Assembly (NCBI GenBank): GCA_964422725.1
Contig: CAYRCC010000023.1
Location: 1 to 31,406, forward strand
Source: CAKSNH01 sp964422725
Lineage (GTDB): Bacteria > Bacillota > Clostridia > UBA1381
DNA: 31,406 nt
Direction: 5' to 3'
Position numbers and translations under genes: made by a program. The first letter of the stretch is position 1, and every line of letters begins with the position of its first letter. Positions 1 to 7,476 of the stretch are shown one piece after another. The notes under the pieces are model-generated. The model did not search any database. It had not been told where the DNA came from and worked only from the letters and a program-made list of their open reading frames with translations.

Positions 1-52
<52 letters not shown>

Positions 53-56
53 GAAT

Positions 57-84
57 ATTATACCATATCATACCACTTTGTCAA
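57..84 (-). promoter_or_regulatory. Minus-strand promoter reading into the TCTG repeat
   Basis: On the minus strand there is a perfect -35 TTGACA (79-84), a 16-base spacer and a perfect -10 TATAAT (57-62). The predicted start is near base 50, inside the repeat, so the transcript would begin with CAGA units. The gene it serves lies beyond the left edge. Confidence 0.7.
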
Positions 85-202
85 CACCTTTCGCCAATTT
101 ATAATAATATTGTAACATAAAAATTGGATTTTGTCTATATATGTTTTCCTTTTTTATTACAAATCACGCATATAAAAGTGCCGAAAAGCATTTGCGGTGT
201 AA

Positions 203-228
203 CGGAGGACAGACCACTCTGTTCTCCG
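203..228 (-). terminator. Hairpin after the pyr operon, possible terminator
   Basis: Two 11-base arms (203-213 and 218-228) pair with a single mismatch around a 4-base loop, about 20 bases beyond the stop of the last minus-strand gene. There is no clear U-tract on either strand, so intrinsic termination is doubtful. It may be a weak terminator or a 3' end stabiliser. Confidence 0.35.
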
Positions 229-248
229 CAGACTGCTGTTTTGAAAAA

Positions 249-572
249 TCAAATCACTTTCCTTATTTTCACCCCGACACACCACAAATCCGCAATTTCC
301 GCATTGCGCGCAACAACCTGTTTGTAACGTCTTACAAATTCCGCTATAATCCTCTCCGGCTTTTTCGGTACATACGCGCCGTTGAAGTTACCGCCGATAA
401 CATGTATACGAAAATGCACGCCTCTGCCCTCCGCGCGGCACTCAGCAATTTTCACGTTTGCCGAGTGCTGTAATGCCGAGTGCAGATATTCGGTATTTTT
501 TTCGGCGAAATCGGGAATTGTTTCGCATATATCACACTTGGCTGATATCTGTACCGAAAACAAATCAGCCAT
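249..572 (-). CDS. Small hypothetical protein coupled to pyrD
   Basis: A 107-residue reading frame whose ATG overlaps the last 8 bases of pyrD (AATGGCTGA), the same overlap geometry as the pyrK/pyrD junction. This suggests translational coupling as the last gene of the pyr operon. I do not recognise the family. The protein has no clear signal peptide or membrane segment. It has Cys13 and Cys16 near the N-terminus (CDIC), a central Gly-Asn-Gly-type stretch (GGNFNGAY) and a basic C-terminal half. Antisense frames in this region are also open, so codon statistics would be needed to prove it is coding. In many Clostridia pyrE occupies this place; this ORF has no phosphoribosyltransferase PRPP motif and is not pyrE. 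Confidence 0.45.
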   Translation of the reverse strand: MADLFSVQISAKCDICETIPDFAEKNTEYLHSALQHSANVKIAECRAEGRGVHFRIHVIGGNFNGAYVPKKPERIIAEFVRRYKQVVARNAEIADLWCVGVKIRKVI

Positions 573-1479
573 TCAAAACAACCGTTCCGACCAAATCCGT
601 TATCCTCGCCACATTATGCTTTTGCACATACTCGTTTATGCCCTTTTTTACATCTAAAATCAAATCAGGCTTTACAAACATACCCGTTCCCAGAGCCACA
701 AGACTCGCACCGGCAAGCATAAACTCAATAACATCGTCGCCCGACATAACTCCTCCCATACCGATAATCGGCAGATTTACGGCACTGCTTACCTGATACA
801 CCATTCTTACGGCAACAGGCTTCACGCACGGACCGGAAAGTCCGCCCATATTATTTGCCAAAATCGGTTTCCGCGAATGAATATCAATCGACATACCGAG
901 CAGCGTGTTAATCAGCGAAAGCGCGTCCGCACCGCCCGATTCGGCAGCCCTTGCAATGTCCGCAATCGACGTTACATTCGGCGAAAGCTTAACTATAATA
1001 GGCTTTTTTGCGTATTTTTTAACTTCCTTTGTGAGGTTTTCGACGGTTTTCGGGTCAGTACCGAACGCAAGTCCGCCATGCTTAACATTCGGACACGACA
1101 CATTCAGTTCAATCATCGCAACATCGGTGTCGGACAGAATTTCGACCATTTCGCAGTATTCCTCAACAGTATTTCCGGAAATATTTGTTATTATGTTTGT
1201 ACCGGAGTTTTTGAGTATCGGCATATCGTGTTCAACAAAATATTTAACACCCGGATTTTGCAGTCCGACACTGTTCAGTATACCGTTCGGCACTTCCGCG
1301 ATTCGCGGAGGCTTGTTTCCGGCGCGCGGCGCAAGGGTAAGTCCTTTCATCGCGATACCGCCGTACTCGGAAAGTTCGGCGTATTCGCCAAATTCCGCAC
1401 CGAATCCGAATGTCCCCGATGCTGTAATTATCGGATTTTTAAATTCCACTCCGCATATATTTACTTTCATATCAGTCAT
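565..1479 (-). CDS. pyrD: Dihydroorotate dehydrogenase B (NAD+), catalytic subunit
   Basis: Oxidises dihydroorotate to orotate with FMN and passes electrons to PyrK, which reduces NAD+; this is the fourth step of UMP synthesis. The 304-residue length is usual for class 1B enzymes. Visible marks are the N-terminal substrate/FMN region (SGTFGFG near 21-27), NVSCPNVKHGG around Cys129 (class 1B uses Cys as catalytic base), KLSPNV near 163, and the C-terminal glycine-rich phosphate sites (GMGGV, ALGTGMF). The start overlaps the end of pyrK by 8 bases, pointing to coupled synthesis of the two subunits in equal amounts. Met4 is an alternative start. Next to pyrK, the type B assignment is firm. Confidence 0.97.
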   Translation of the reverse strand: MTDMKVNICGVEFKNPIITASGTFGFGAEFGEYAELSEYGGIAMKGLTLAPRAGNKPPRIAEVPNGILNSVGLQNPGVKYFVEHDMPILKNSGTNIITNISGNTVEEYCEMVEILSDTDVAMIELNVSCPNVKHGGLAFGTDPKTVENLTKEVKKYAKKPIIVKLSPNVTSIADIARAAESGGADALSLINTLLGMSIDIHSRKPILANNMGGLSGPCVKPVAVRMVYQVSSAVNLPIIGMGGVMSGDDVIEFMLAGASLVALGTGMFVKPDLILDVKKGINEYVQKHNVARITDLVGTVVLNG

Positions 1480-2236
1480 TTAAAGTCACCTCGTTTGCCC
1501 AAAATACCGGTCCGTCCTTGCATACCTTGGCATATTTTTCGCTGCCCTCAAGCTTGGTTTCGCACGAACACACAAGACACGCACCTATTCCGCACCCCAT
1601 ACGCTGTTCGAGCGACACCTGACATTTTACGCCGGTAGTTTCCGCAATTTGTTTAACCGCTCTGAGCATCGGCATAGGTCCGCAGGAATAAATAATACCG
1701 CACTCATTTTCGGCAAGATACTTTTTCAAAAGTTCAACGGCAAATCCGGCATAGCCGTAGCTTCCGTCGTCCGTACAAACCGTCGTGTCGGGTGCCGCCG
1801 CCTTAAATTCGTCCTCCATAACTACCCTGTCTTTACTTCTGAACCCCAAAAATACGGTTGGATTTTTTAAATTTTTCGCAAGCTTAAACAGCGGAAACAC
1901 TCCTATTCCGCCGCCTATAATTACGGCTTTTTCGGCATTGTCAATCATAAAACCGTTGCCGAGCGGACCTAAAACGTCAATCATATCGCCGATTTTCGCT
2001 TTTGACAATTCGCCCGTACCCTTACCCTTAACTTCAAAAATGAACCGCACACATTCGTCATCGGTATCGCATATGCTGATAGGACGGCGTAAAAGTGTGT
2101 CACCGCCGCAGTTTATATGTAAAAACTGACCGCATTTTGTCATTCGGGCAATCTCGCTGTTTTTTATTCTGAAGTCAAAAATTCCGTCCGCAAGCTCATT
2201 TTTACCGACAAGCTCGCACGAATATACTTTTTTCAT
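1472..2236 (-). CDS. pyrK: Dihydroorotate dehydrogenase B, electron transfer subunit
   Basis: FAD and [2Fe-2S] subunit that carries electrons from PyrD to NAD+. The 254-residue protein shows the ferredoxin-reductase-type FAD motif RRPIS (50-54), a glycine-rich NAD-binding segment (IIGGGIGVFPL, 106-116), the CGPMPM motif (185-190) and a C-terminal cluster Cys215-x4-Cys220-x2-Cys223 plus Cys239 that would hold the iron-sulfur centre. I chose the ATG at 2236 because GGGAGG lies directly upstream with ideal spacing. An in-frame ATG 14 codons further out lacks such a site. It lies 46 bases downstream of pyrF and overlaps pyrD. Confidence 0.96.
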   Translation of the reverse strand: MKKVYSCELVGKNELADGIFDFRIKNSEIARMTKCGQFLHINCGGDTLLRRPISICDTDDECVRFIFEVKGKGTGELSKAKIGDMIDVLGPLGNGFMIDNAEKAVIIGGGIGVFPLFKLAKNLKNPTVFLGFRSKDRVVMEDEFKAAAPDTTVCTDDGSYGYAGFAVELLKKYLAENECGIIYSCGPMPMLRAVKQIAETTGVKCQVSLEQRMGCGIGACLVCSCETKLEGSEKYAKVCKDGPVFWANEVTLND

Positions 2237-2282
2237 ATTATTTCCTCCCATTGATGCTGTCAATTGCACAGGGTGCATACTG

Positions 2283-3197
2283 TCACAAAATGCTGTTAAG
2301 CTCGTTTTTCATACGAATTGCCTCGACACGAGCCGCCTCGGCAAACTGTTCTTCTTTCCAGTCGCCCTTCTTGTATGCACACATAATACCACGCGAAGAA
2401 TTTACAATCGCACCAAGACCGTCGGCGTTAAAGCTTTTCGCAACATCTTTTGCACTGCCGCCCTGTGCACCGTAACCCGGCACGAGGAAATACGCTTTCG
2501 GCATAAGCTTTCTGAGTATTTCTGCCTGTTGCGGATATGTCGCGCCGACAACAGCGCCTACCGATGAATATCCGCTCTCACCTATAACCTCACTGCCCCA
2601 TTTATTAACAAGCTCTGCGACCTTTTCGTAAATATGCTTTCCGTCAACCGTCAAATCCTGAAGCTCGCCCGACGACGGATTCGAGGTTTTGACAAGTGCA
2701 AAAATGCTTTTGCCGTATTCTTTGCAATCCTTTACAAACGGCGCAATTCCGTCAGTACCGAGATATGGATTTACCGTCACGCTGTCCACCGGATTTGCCT
2801 CAAACAGCTCACCGTCAATTTCGACTTTTCCCAAATATGCTTTTGAATACGCCTCTGCGGTTGAGCCGATATCATTTCTCTTTACATCAAGAATAACGTA
2901 TAATCCTTTTTCTTTCGCATATGCAATGGTTCTTGACAGTATTTCCTCCCCTGCCAAGCCGTACATCTCATAATATGCCGACTGCGGTTTCACAGCCGGC
3001 ACAACGTCATACAGCGCATCGATTAGTCCTTTGTTAAACTCCCATATTGCCTCTGTCGCACCTTTTATATTTTTTCCGTAATCGGCATAAGCCTTTTCGC
3101 GGATAAACTGCGGTACATAATCTACCTTCGGGTCAAGACCGGCAACCGACGGGTTTGACTTTTCCTTTATTTTATTTATCAAAACATCTACTGACAT
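2283..3197 (-). CDS. pyrF: Orotidine 5'-phosphate decarboxylase, type 2
   Basis: Decarboxylates OMP to UMP, the last step of the pathway. At 304 residues it belongs to the longer type 2 subfamily rather than the roughly 230-residue type 1. The catalytic Asp-x-Lys-x-x-Asp array is seen in DVKRNDIGSTAEAY (104-117), and the C-terminal half has the phosphate-binding PGYGAQGG segment followed by a conserved NSSRGI stretch. The ATG is preceded by GAAGGAGAG. It lies between pyrC (24 bases upstream) and pyrK (46 bases downstream) in the same operon. Confidence 0.96.
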   Translation of the reverse strand: MSVDVLINKIKEKSNPSVAGLDPKVDYVPQFIREKAYADYGKNIKGATEAIWEFNKGLIDALYDVVPAVKPQSAYYEMYGLAGEEILSRTIAYAKEKGLYVILDVKRNDIGSTAEAYSKAYLGKVEIDGELFEANPVDSVTVNPYLGTDGIAPFVKDCKEYGKSIFALVKTSNPSSGELQDLTVDGKHIYEKVAELVNKWGSEVIGESGYSSVGAVVGATYPQQAEILRKLMPKAYFLVPGYGAQGGSAKDVAKSFNADGLGAIVNSSRGIMCAYKKGDWKEEQFAEAARVEAIRMKNELNSIL

Positions 3198-3221
3198 AAC
3201 TTCTCTCCTTCTAACAGCTTA

Positions 3222-4514
3222 TCACACCAAAATTCCCTGATTAACCACAATTCTTCCGCCCACTACCGTATACTCCGGCTTTCCGTATAATTTCCAGCCG
3301 TCGTAAGGCGAATTTTTGCTCTTTGACTTAAACTCCGCAACATTAACCGTATATTCCTCGTCCGGATTGAACACAACCACATCAGCCGGTTTGCCGATGT
3401 CAATAGAACCCTTGTTCAAGCCCAGAATATCAGCCGGATTCATCGTCAGCTTTGCAAGCATTTCGTTAAACGACAAATCACCGGTTTTTACAAGGTGTGT
3501 TATACTTAGTCCGAGTGCTGTTTCAAAGCCGACTATACCGTTGTTTGCAAGAGCAAATTCACAGTTTTTCTCGTCTATGTGGTGAGGAGCATGGTCAGTA
3601 GCGATAGCATCAATTGTACCGTCCTTCAATCCCTCTTTTATCGCCGCAACGTCGTCGGCAAGTCTTAGCGGCGGATTCATTTTTGCATTGGTATTATAAC
3701 CGTCGCATGCCTCGTCCGTCAATGTGAAGTAGTGCGGACAGGTTTCACACGTCACTTTGACACCGCGTTTTTTTGCCTGTCTTACCAAGTCAACCGAACC
3801 TCTTGTACTTACATGACAAATGTGAACCGGAACGCCGAGTGCCTCCGCTATGAGAATATCACGCGATACCATAACTTCTTCCGCGGCACGCGTAATACCG
3901 CGAAGTCCCAGACGGGTTGCGGTGTATCCTTCGTTCATTGAGCCTTCGTTTACCAGTCCCATATCCTCGCAGTGCGACATAACAGTCACATCAAACATAC
4001 TTGCATATTCAAGTGCACGGCGCATAAGTCCCGAGCTTGCCACAGGCTTTCCGTCATCGGAAATTCCGACAACTCCGGCAAACTTGAGTTCGCCTATTTC
4101 CGAAAGTTCCTCGCCTTTCATCCCCTTTGAAACCGCACCGATAGGATATACGTTTGCATAGCCGAGTTTTTCCGCCTTTGAAATTATATACTCAACCACC
4201 GCCGCATTATCTATGACGGGATTTGTGTTCGGCATACAGGCTATGGACGTAAAACCACCCATAACGGCACTTTTCGCGCCGCTTTCTATGTCCTCTTTAT
4301 ACTCATATCCCGGTTCGCGCAAATGACAGTGCATATCGACAAGCCCCGGTGCAACAATTTTTCCGCCGGCATCAATTATTTCAATTTCAAATCCTTCGGG
4401 TTGTAAATCCGTACCTATCTCGCTGATAACATTTTTATCAATAAGTATATCCGCTACACGGTCTGTATTGTTTCTCGGATCGATTATACGACCGCCTTTA
4501 ATTAGAATTTTCAT
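3222..4514 (-). CDS. pyrC: Dihydroorotase
   Basis: Zinc amidohydrolase that cyclises carbamoyl-aspartate to dihydroorotate. This is the class I form of 430 residues. Metal ligands are visible as HCH in VDMHCHLREPG (62 and 64), a DGKP motif (154-157), His181 (SHCED), His231/His234 (HICHVSTRG) and Asp307 in ATDHAPHH. The ATG at 4514 was chosen over an upstream in-frame start because AGGAGGGG precedes it. The chosen start lies within the last 17 bases of pyrB, so translation is probably coupled. No missing active-site residue was seen. Confidence 0.97.
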   Translation of the reverse strand: MKILIKGGRIIDPRNNTDRVADILIDKNVISEIGTDLQPEGFEIEIIDAGGKIVAPGLVDMHCHLREPGYEYKEDIESGAKSAVMGGFTSIACMPNTNPVIDNAAVVEYIISKAEKLGYANVYPIGAVSKGMKGEELSEIGELKFAGVVGISDDGKPVASSGLMRRALEYASMFDVTVMSHCEDMGLVNEGSMNEGYTATRLGLRGITRAAEEVMVSRDILIAEALGVPVHICHVSTRGSVDLVRQAKKRGVKVTCETCPHYFTLTDEACDGYNTNAKMNPPLRLADDVAAIKEGLKDGTIDAIATDHAPHHIDEKNCEFALANNGIVGFETALGLSITHLVKTGDLSFNEMLAKLTMNPADILGLNKGSIDIGKPADVVVFNPDEEYTVNVAEFKSKSKNSPYDGWKLYGKPEYTVVGGRIVVNQGILV

Positions 4515-5439
4515 TTGACTGTCCCCTCCTAGATAATAAGTACATAACTGCCATTCTGACAGCAACACCGTTTGTTACCTGTTCATTTATAAACGACTGT
4601 TCCCCGTCAACTACGCCGCTTGAAAACTCAACGCCGCGGTTCACCGGTCCCGGATGCATAACCAGCGCGTCCGGCTTTGCGAATTTTAAGCGTTTCTCGT
4701 CCACTCCGAAAAATCTGCTGTACTCGCGTACACTCGGGAACAAACCTTTTTTCTGACGTTCAAGCTGAATACGAAGTCCGATTACCACATCTGCATCTAT
4801 CATTGCCTCATGCACGCTGTTAAATACCTTAACTCCCATATTTTCCATACCGACAGGAATCAGAGTTGACGGACCGCCCACAGAAACCTCCGCCCCAAGC
4901 TTGGTGAGTCCGTATATATCGCTCCTTGCAACGCGGCTGTGGTAAATATCGCCGATAATCGCAACCTTCAAACCTTCTATTCTACCTTTTTTTTCTTTAA
5001 TGGTGAACATATCGAGCAGTGCCTGTGTAGGGTGCTCGTTCATACCGTCGCCGGCATTTATAACCGACGCTTTCACAAGCGGAGCGATTAAGTGCGGCGC
5101 ACCGCTTTGGTTATGACGAACCACCAGAATATCCGTACCCATTCGGTCGATATTTTTAGCTGTGTCGATAAGCGTTTCGCCCTTTGCAACGCTTGAACCG
5201 CTCGACGTGATATTTGCCGAGTTTGCACTCATATATTTTGATGCAAGTTCAAAGGACATACGCGTACGCGTACTGTTTTCATAAAAAAGATTAACCACGG
5301 TACGTCCCTGAAGATGCGGCGTTTTCTTATTTTTCTGCATAAGAACATACTTCATTGTTTCGGCGTTTTGAAGTATAAGGTTAATTTCATCAGCCGACAA
5401 ATCTTTAAGACCAAGCAAGTCTTTTTTGTTACCTATCAT
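4498..5439 (-). CDS. pyrB: Aspartate carbamoyltransferase, catalytic chain
   Basis: Joins carbamoyl phosphate and aspartate, the committed step of pyrimidine synthesis. The 313-residue chain has the carbamoyl-phosphate loop FYENSTRTRMSFE (STRTR at 56-60), the second-domain HPTQALLD motif and the C-terminal HPGPVNRGVE motif. No regulatory chain gene (pyrI) is adjacent, consistent with unregulated Gram-positive-type trimers; control probably works at the transcript level. The ATG has AAAGGAG upstream. pyrR ends only 15 bases before it. Confidence 0.97.
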   Translation of the reverse strand: MIGNKKDLLGLKDLSADEINLILQNAETMKYVLMQKNKKTPHLQGRTVVNLFYENSTRTRMSFELASKYMSANSANITSSGSSVAKGETLIDTAKNIDRMGTDILVVRHNQSGAPHLIAPLVKASVINAGDGMNEHPTQALLDMFTIKEKKGRIEGLKVAIIGDIYHSRVARSDIYGLTKLGAEVSVGGPSTLIPVGMENMGVKVFNSVHEAMIDADVVIGLRIQLERQKKGLFPSVREYSRFFGVDEKRLKFAKPDALVMHPGPVNRGVEFSSGVVDGEQSFINEQVTNGVAVRMAVMYLLSRRGQSNENSN

Positions 5440-5454
5440 ATCAATGCTCCTTTA

Positions 5455-6000
5455 TTATATCATTTCACAAATTGTTACTCTGTTTATTTCGTCATTTTCG
5501 ACTTCCACATTAATCATTTCCGACTTTGCCGCCGGCACAACCCTGCCTATGTAGTCCGCACATATCGGAAGTTCCCTGTGTCCTTTGTCCACCAAAATCG
5601 CAAGCTCGATTTTGTCCGGTCTGCCCATATCAAACAGCTCCTCTATCGCGGCACGTATTGTTCTGCCGGTATACAGCACATCATCTATTATAACAATATT
5701 TTTATTGTAAACGCTGAACGGAATATCGTTTCCGTTTATTACGGGATGTTCCGCAAGCATTGTAAGGTCATCACGGTAAAAAGTTATATCAAGACTTCCG
5801 ACGGGAATATCGAGTCCCTCGATTTCCTTAATCTGTCCGGCTATCTTTTTGGCAAGTACGGCACCGCGTGTCTGTATACCGATAAAAACCAAGTTATCGA
5901 CAGACTCGTTTCGCTCGAGAATTTCATACGCCATACGCCGCACGGTTTTCAAAACCGTTACTTTGTCCATAATTTCCGTTTTTTCTTTTAAATTCGGCAT
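5455..6000 (-). CDS. pyrR: PyrR, pyr operon regulator / uracil phosphoribosyltransferase
   Basis: In Gram-positive bacteria PyrR binds UMP/UTP and a hairpin in pyr mRNA, promoting attenuation; it also has weak uracil phosphoribosyltransferase activity. The 181 residues carry the PRPP-binding motif VIIDDVLYTGRTIRAA (103-118) and the N-terminal GIQTRGAVLA segment typical of PyrR. GGAGGACATT precedes the ATG at 6000. It is first in the operon, the usual place. The 75-base leader predicted upstream contains neither the conserved PyrR-binding loop nor a terminator, so the site of action is unclear (see findings). Confidence 0.95.
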   Translation of the reverse strand: MPNLKEKTEIMDKVTVLKTVRRMAYEILERNESVDNLVFIGIQTRGAVLAKKIAGQIKEIEGLDIPVGSLDITFYRDDLTMLAEHPVINGNDIPFSVYNKNIVIIDDVLYTGRTIRAAIEELFDMGRPDKIELAILVDKGHRELPICADYIGRVVPAAKSEMINVEVENDEINRVTICEMI

Positions 6001-6081
6001 AATGTCCTCCGTTTCTGTGCAAAAGCAATAAATACTGTTGAACTCGCATACCTAATTTTGATATATTACGGTATTCAATTT

Positions 6082-6110
6082 ATTATATAACGGATTTCGG
6101 GGTTTGTCTA
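6082..6110 (-). promoter_or_regulatory. Promoter of the pyr operon
   Basis: Minus strand: -35 TAGACA (6105-6110), 17-base spacer, perfect -10 TATAAT (6082-6087). The predicted start near 6075 gives a leader of about 75 bases before pyrR. It diverges from the metal-exporter promoter, with about 47 bases between the two -35 elements. Confidence 0.7.
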
Positions 6111-6157
6111 CTGTTTTTTTGCTTTATTGACATATCAAAAAAAATTAAACCGTAACA

Positions 6158-6186
6158 TTGACAAACTCAAATTCATACATTATAAT
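6158..6186 (+). promoter_or_regulatory. Consensus promoter of the riboswitch and metal exporter
   Basis: Perfect TTGACA (6158-6163), 17-base spacer and perfect TATAAT (6181-6186). Start predicted near 6193. Such a strong promoter fits control exerted after initiation, by the riboswitch downstream. Confidence 0.85.
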
Positions 6187-6191
6187 ATAAC

Positions 6192-6221
6192 ATAATCGGT
6201 TTTGCAGACAAAACCGATTAT
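6192..6221 (+). promoter_or_regulatory. Perfect 13-bp dyad at the transcript 5' end
   Basis: Arms 6192-6204 and 6209-6221 pair perfectly around a 4-base loop. The predicted start (6193) falls on the first base of the dyad, so the mRNA would open with a stable hairpin just before the aptamer. There is no U-tract, so it is not a terminator. It may be a 5' stabiliser or a DNA operator. Confidence 0.6.
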
Positions 6222-6227
6222 ATGTAA

Positions 6228-6311
6228 ACTGAACAGGCAGTTTTAACGTACTGCCGGGTTGCTTATGCGACAGCAGATGATACGATTATTTCGCATCTGC
6301 GGGACAGCAGT
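6228..6311 (+). promoter_or_regulatory. czcD/NiCo-type metal riboswitch aptamer
   Basis: A four-helix junction can be drawn. P1 is ACTG (6228-6231) with CAGT (6308-6311). P2 is GGCAG (6236-6240) with CTGCC (6251-6255). P3 is GTTGC (6258-6262) with GCGAC (6267-6271). P4 is CAGATG (6274-6279) with CATCTG (6294-6299). Junction strands AACAGGCA, GCCGGG, CAGATGATA and GCGGGACAG match what I recall of the NiCo family. The gene downstream is a CDF exporter, the family's typical partner. The ligand was first reported as Ni2+/Co2+, and later work argued for Fe2+; the sequence cannot settle this. Confidence 0.88.
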
Positions 6312-6336
6312 ATGTTCCGTAGGTGCGTTTTTATTT
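6292..6336 (+). terminator. Riboswitch-controlled terminator
   Basis: Arms 6292-6306 and 6313-6327 form 15 continuous pairs (three are G-T wobbles) around a 6-base loop, followed by TTTTTATTT. The left arm uses the 3' half of aptamer helix P4 and the P4-P1 joining strand, so the terminator and the metal-bound aptamer exclude each other. This predicts an ON switch: metal stabilises the aptamer and lets transcription continue into the exporter. Confidence 0.88.
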
Positions 6337-6403
6337 AAATTATGTATTTTCTGCCCGCAAACAATAACGGTAACAATAATTGCAGAAACGAGGTTTTTTT
6401 AAT

Positions 6404-7303
6404 ATGAAAAACAAAGAACAAACCCAAACCTCCGAACAAATTGCTGTTCGTGTATCATTTGTAAGTATTGTATGGAATGTCGTACTTACAGCATTTAAGC
6501 TATTCGCCGGTATAGCCGCACACTCCGGCGCTATGCTCTCTGATGCCGTACATTCGGCATCGGACGTATTGAGTACATTGGTAGTAATTGCCGGTGTGAA
6601 AATGGCTGGCAAAGAATCCGACAAAGAACACCCGTACGGTCATGAACGCATAGAATGTGTTGCCGCTCTGCTCCTTGCCGTAGTTTTAGCGCTTACCGGA
6701 ATTGGCATAGGTTATTCCGGAGCGGCAAAGATATTTTCCGGCAATCATTCGGCTATAGCAATACCCGGAAGTCTTGCGCTTATTGCCGCTGTGGTTTCTA
6801 TCATCGTGAAAGAAGCTATGTACCGATACACAAAATTTTTCGCCGACCAAATAAATTCTGGTGCAATGACTGCCGACGCATGGCATCACCGTTCCGATGC
6901 TTTATCGTCAATAGGCAGTTTTATCGGTATACTCGGTGCAAAGCTGGGATTTCCTGTACTTGACCCTATAGCAAGCGTAATCATATGTCTGTTTATCATA
7001 AAAGCGGCGTTTGATATTTTTAAAGACGCTATAAACAAAATGATGGACACGTCGTGTGACGATGCAAAAATAAAAGAAATTACAGACATCGTAAATGCTC
7101 AGGACGGGGTGCTGGGCATTGACATTATAAGAACAAGACTTTTCGGCGATAAAATTTATGTGGATATCGAAATACAAGCTGACGGCAACAAAACACTCAA
7201 CGAAACCCACGCAATTGCCGAAAGAACGCACGATATGATAGAGCAGCAGCTGCCAAACGTCAAGCACTGTATGATACATGTAAATCCCTATAACCCAAAC
7301 TAA
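6404..7303 (+). CDS. CDF-family divalent metal cation exporter
   Basis: Cation diffusion facilitator that exports a divalent metal in exchange for protons. The 299-residue protein has six likely membrane helices followed by a cytoplasmic domain. The transport site is visible as His50-x3-Asp54 in DAVHSASD (helix 2) and His161-x3-Asp165 in DAWHHRSD (helix 5). An HPYGHERIE loop follows helix 2. The C-terminal domain (about 205-299) is the usual dimerising metallochaperone-like fold. I chose the ATG at 6404, preceded by GAGG, over an in-frame TTG at 6380. The upstream riboswitch points to Ni, Co or Fe as substrate; residues alone would also allow Zn or Mn. Confidence 0.93.
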   Translation: MKNKEQTQTSEQIAVRVSFVSIVWNVVLTAFKLFAGIAAHSGAMLSDAVHSASDVLSTLVVIAGVKMAGKESDKEHPYGHERIECVAALLLAVVLALTGIGIGYSGAAKIFSGNHSAIAIPGSLALIAAVVSIIVKEAMYRYTKFFADQINSGAMTADAWHHRSDALSSIGSFIGILGAKLGFPVLDPIASVIICLFIIKAAFDIFKDAINKMMDTSCDDAKIKEITDIVNAQDGVLGIDIIRTRLFGDKIYVDIEIQADGNKTLNETHAIAERTHDMIEQQLPNVKHCMIHVNPYNPN

Positions 7304-7357
7304 ACGGTTTTATATAAAAATGATTGCAGCAAAATAACCTTTTGAAAAATATTGTGC

Positions 7358-7412
7358 AAAAAGCTCCCAAAACACAGCCAAAAATTAAGCTGTATTTCGG
7401 GAGCTTTTCTTT
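7358..7412. terminator. Bidirectional terminator between convergent genes
   Basis: Long imperfect hairpin with AAAAGCTCCC at the left and GGGAGCTTTT at the right, plus an inner ACAGC/GCTGT stem. T-rich tail on the plus strand (TTTTCTTT), and A-tract at the left base serving the minus strand. It separates the CDF gene from the converging PBP gene. Confidence 0.8.
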
Positions 7413-7476
7413 GTCATTAAAGATTTGTTTTATGCAAAATAACATTTAAAAATCATTTTGCGGCAACCCCTTAATT

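Noticed and set aside
6380..6403. Longer CDF exporter from a TTG at 6380
   Set aside because: The ATG at 6404 has GAGG upstream and gives a normal N-terminus; the TTG would add eight residues with no SD support.
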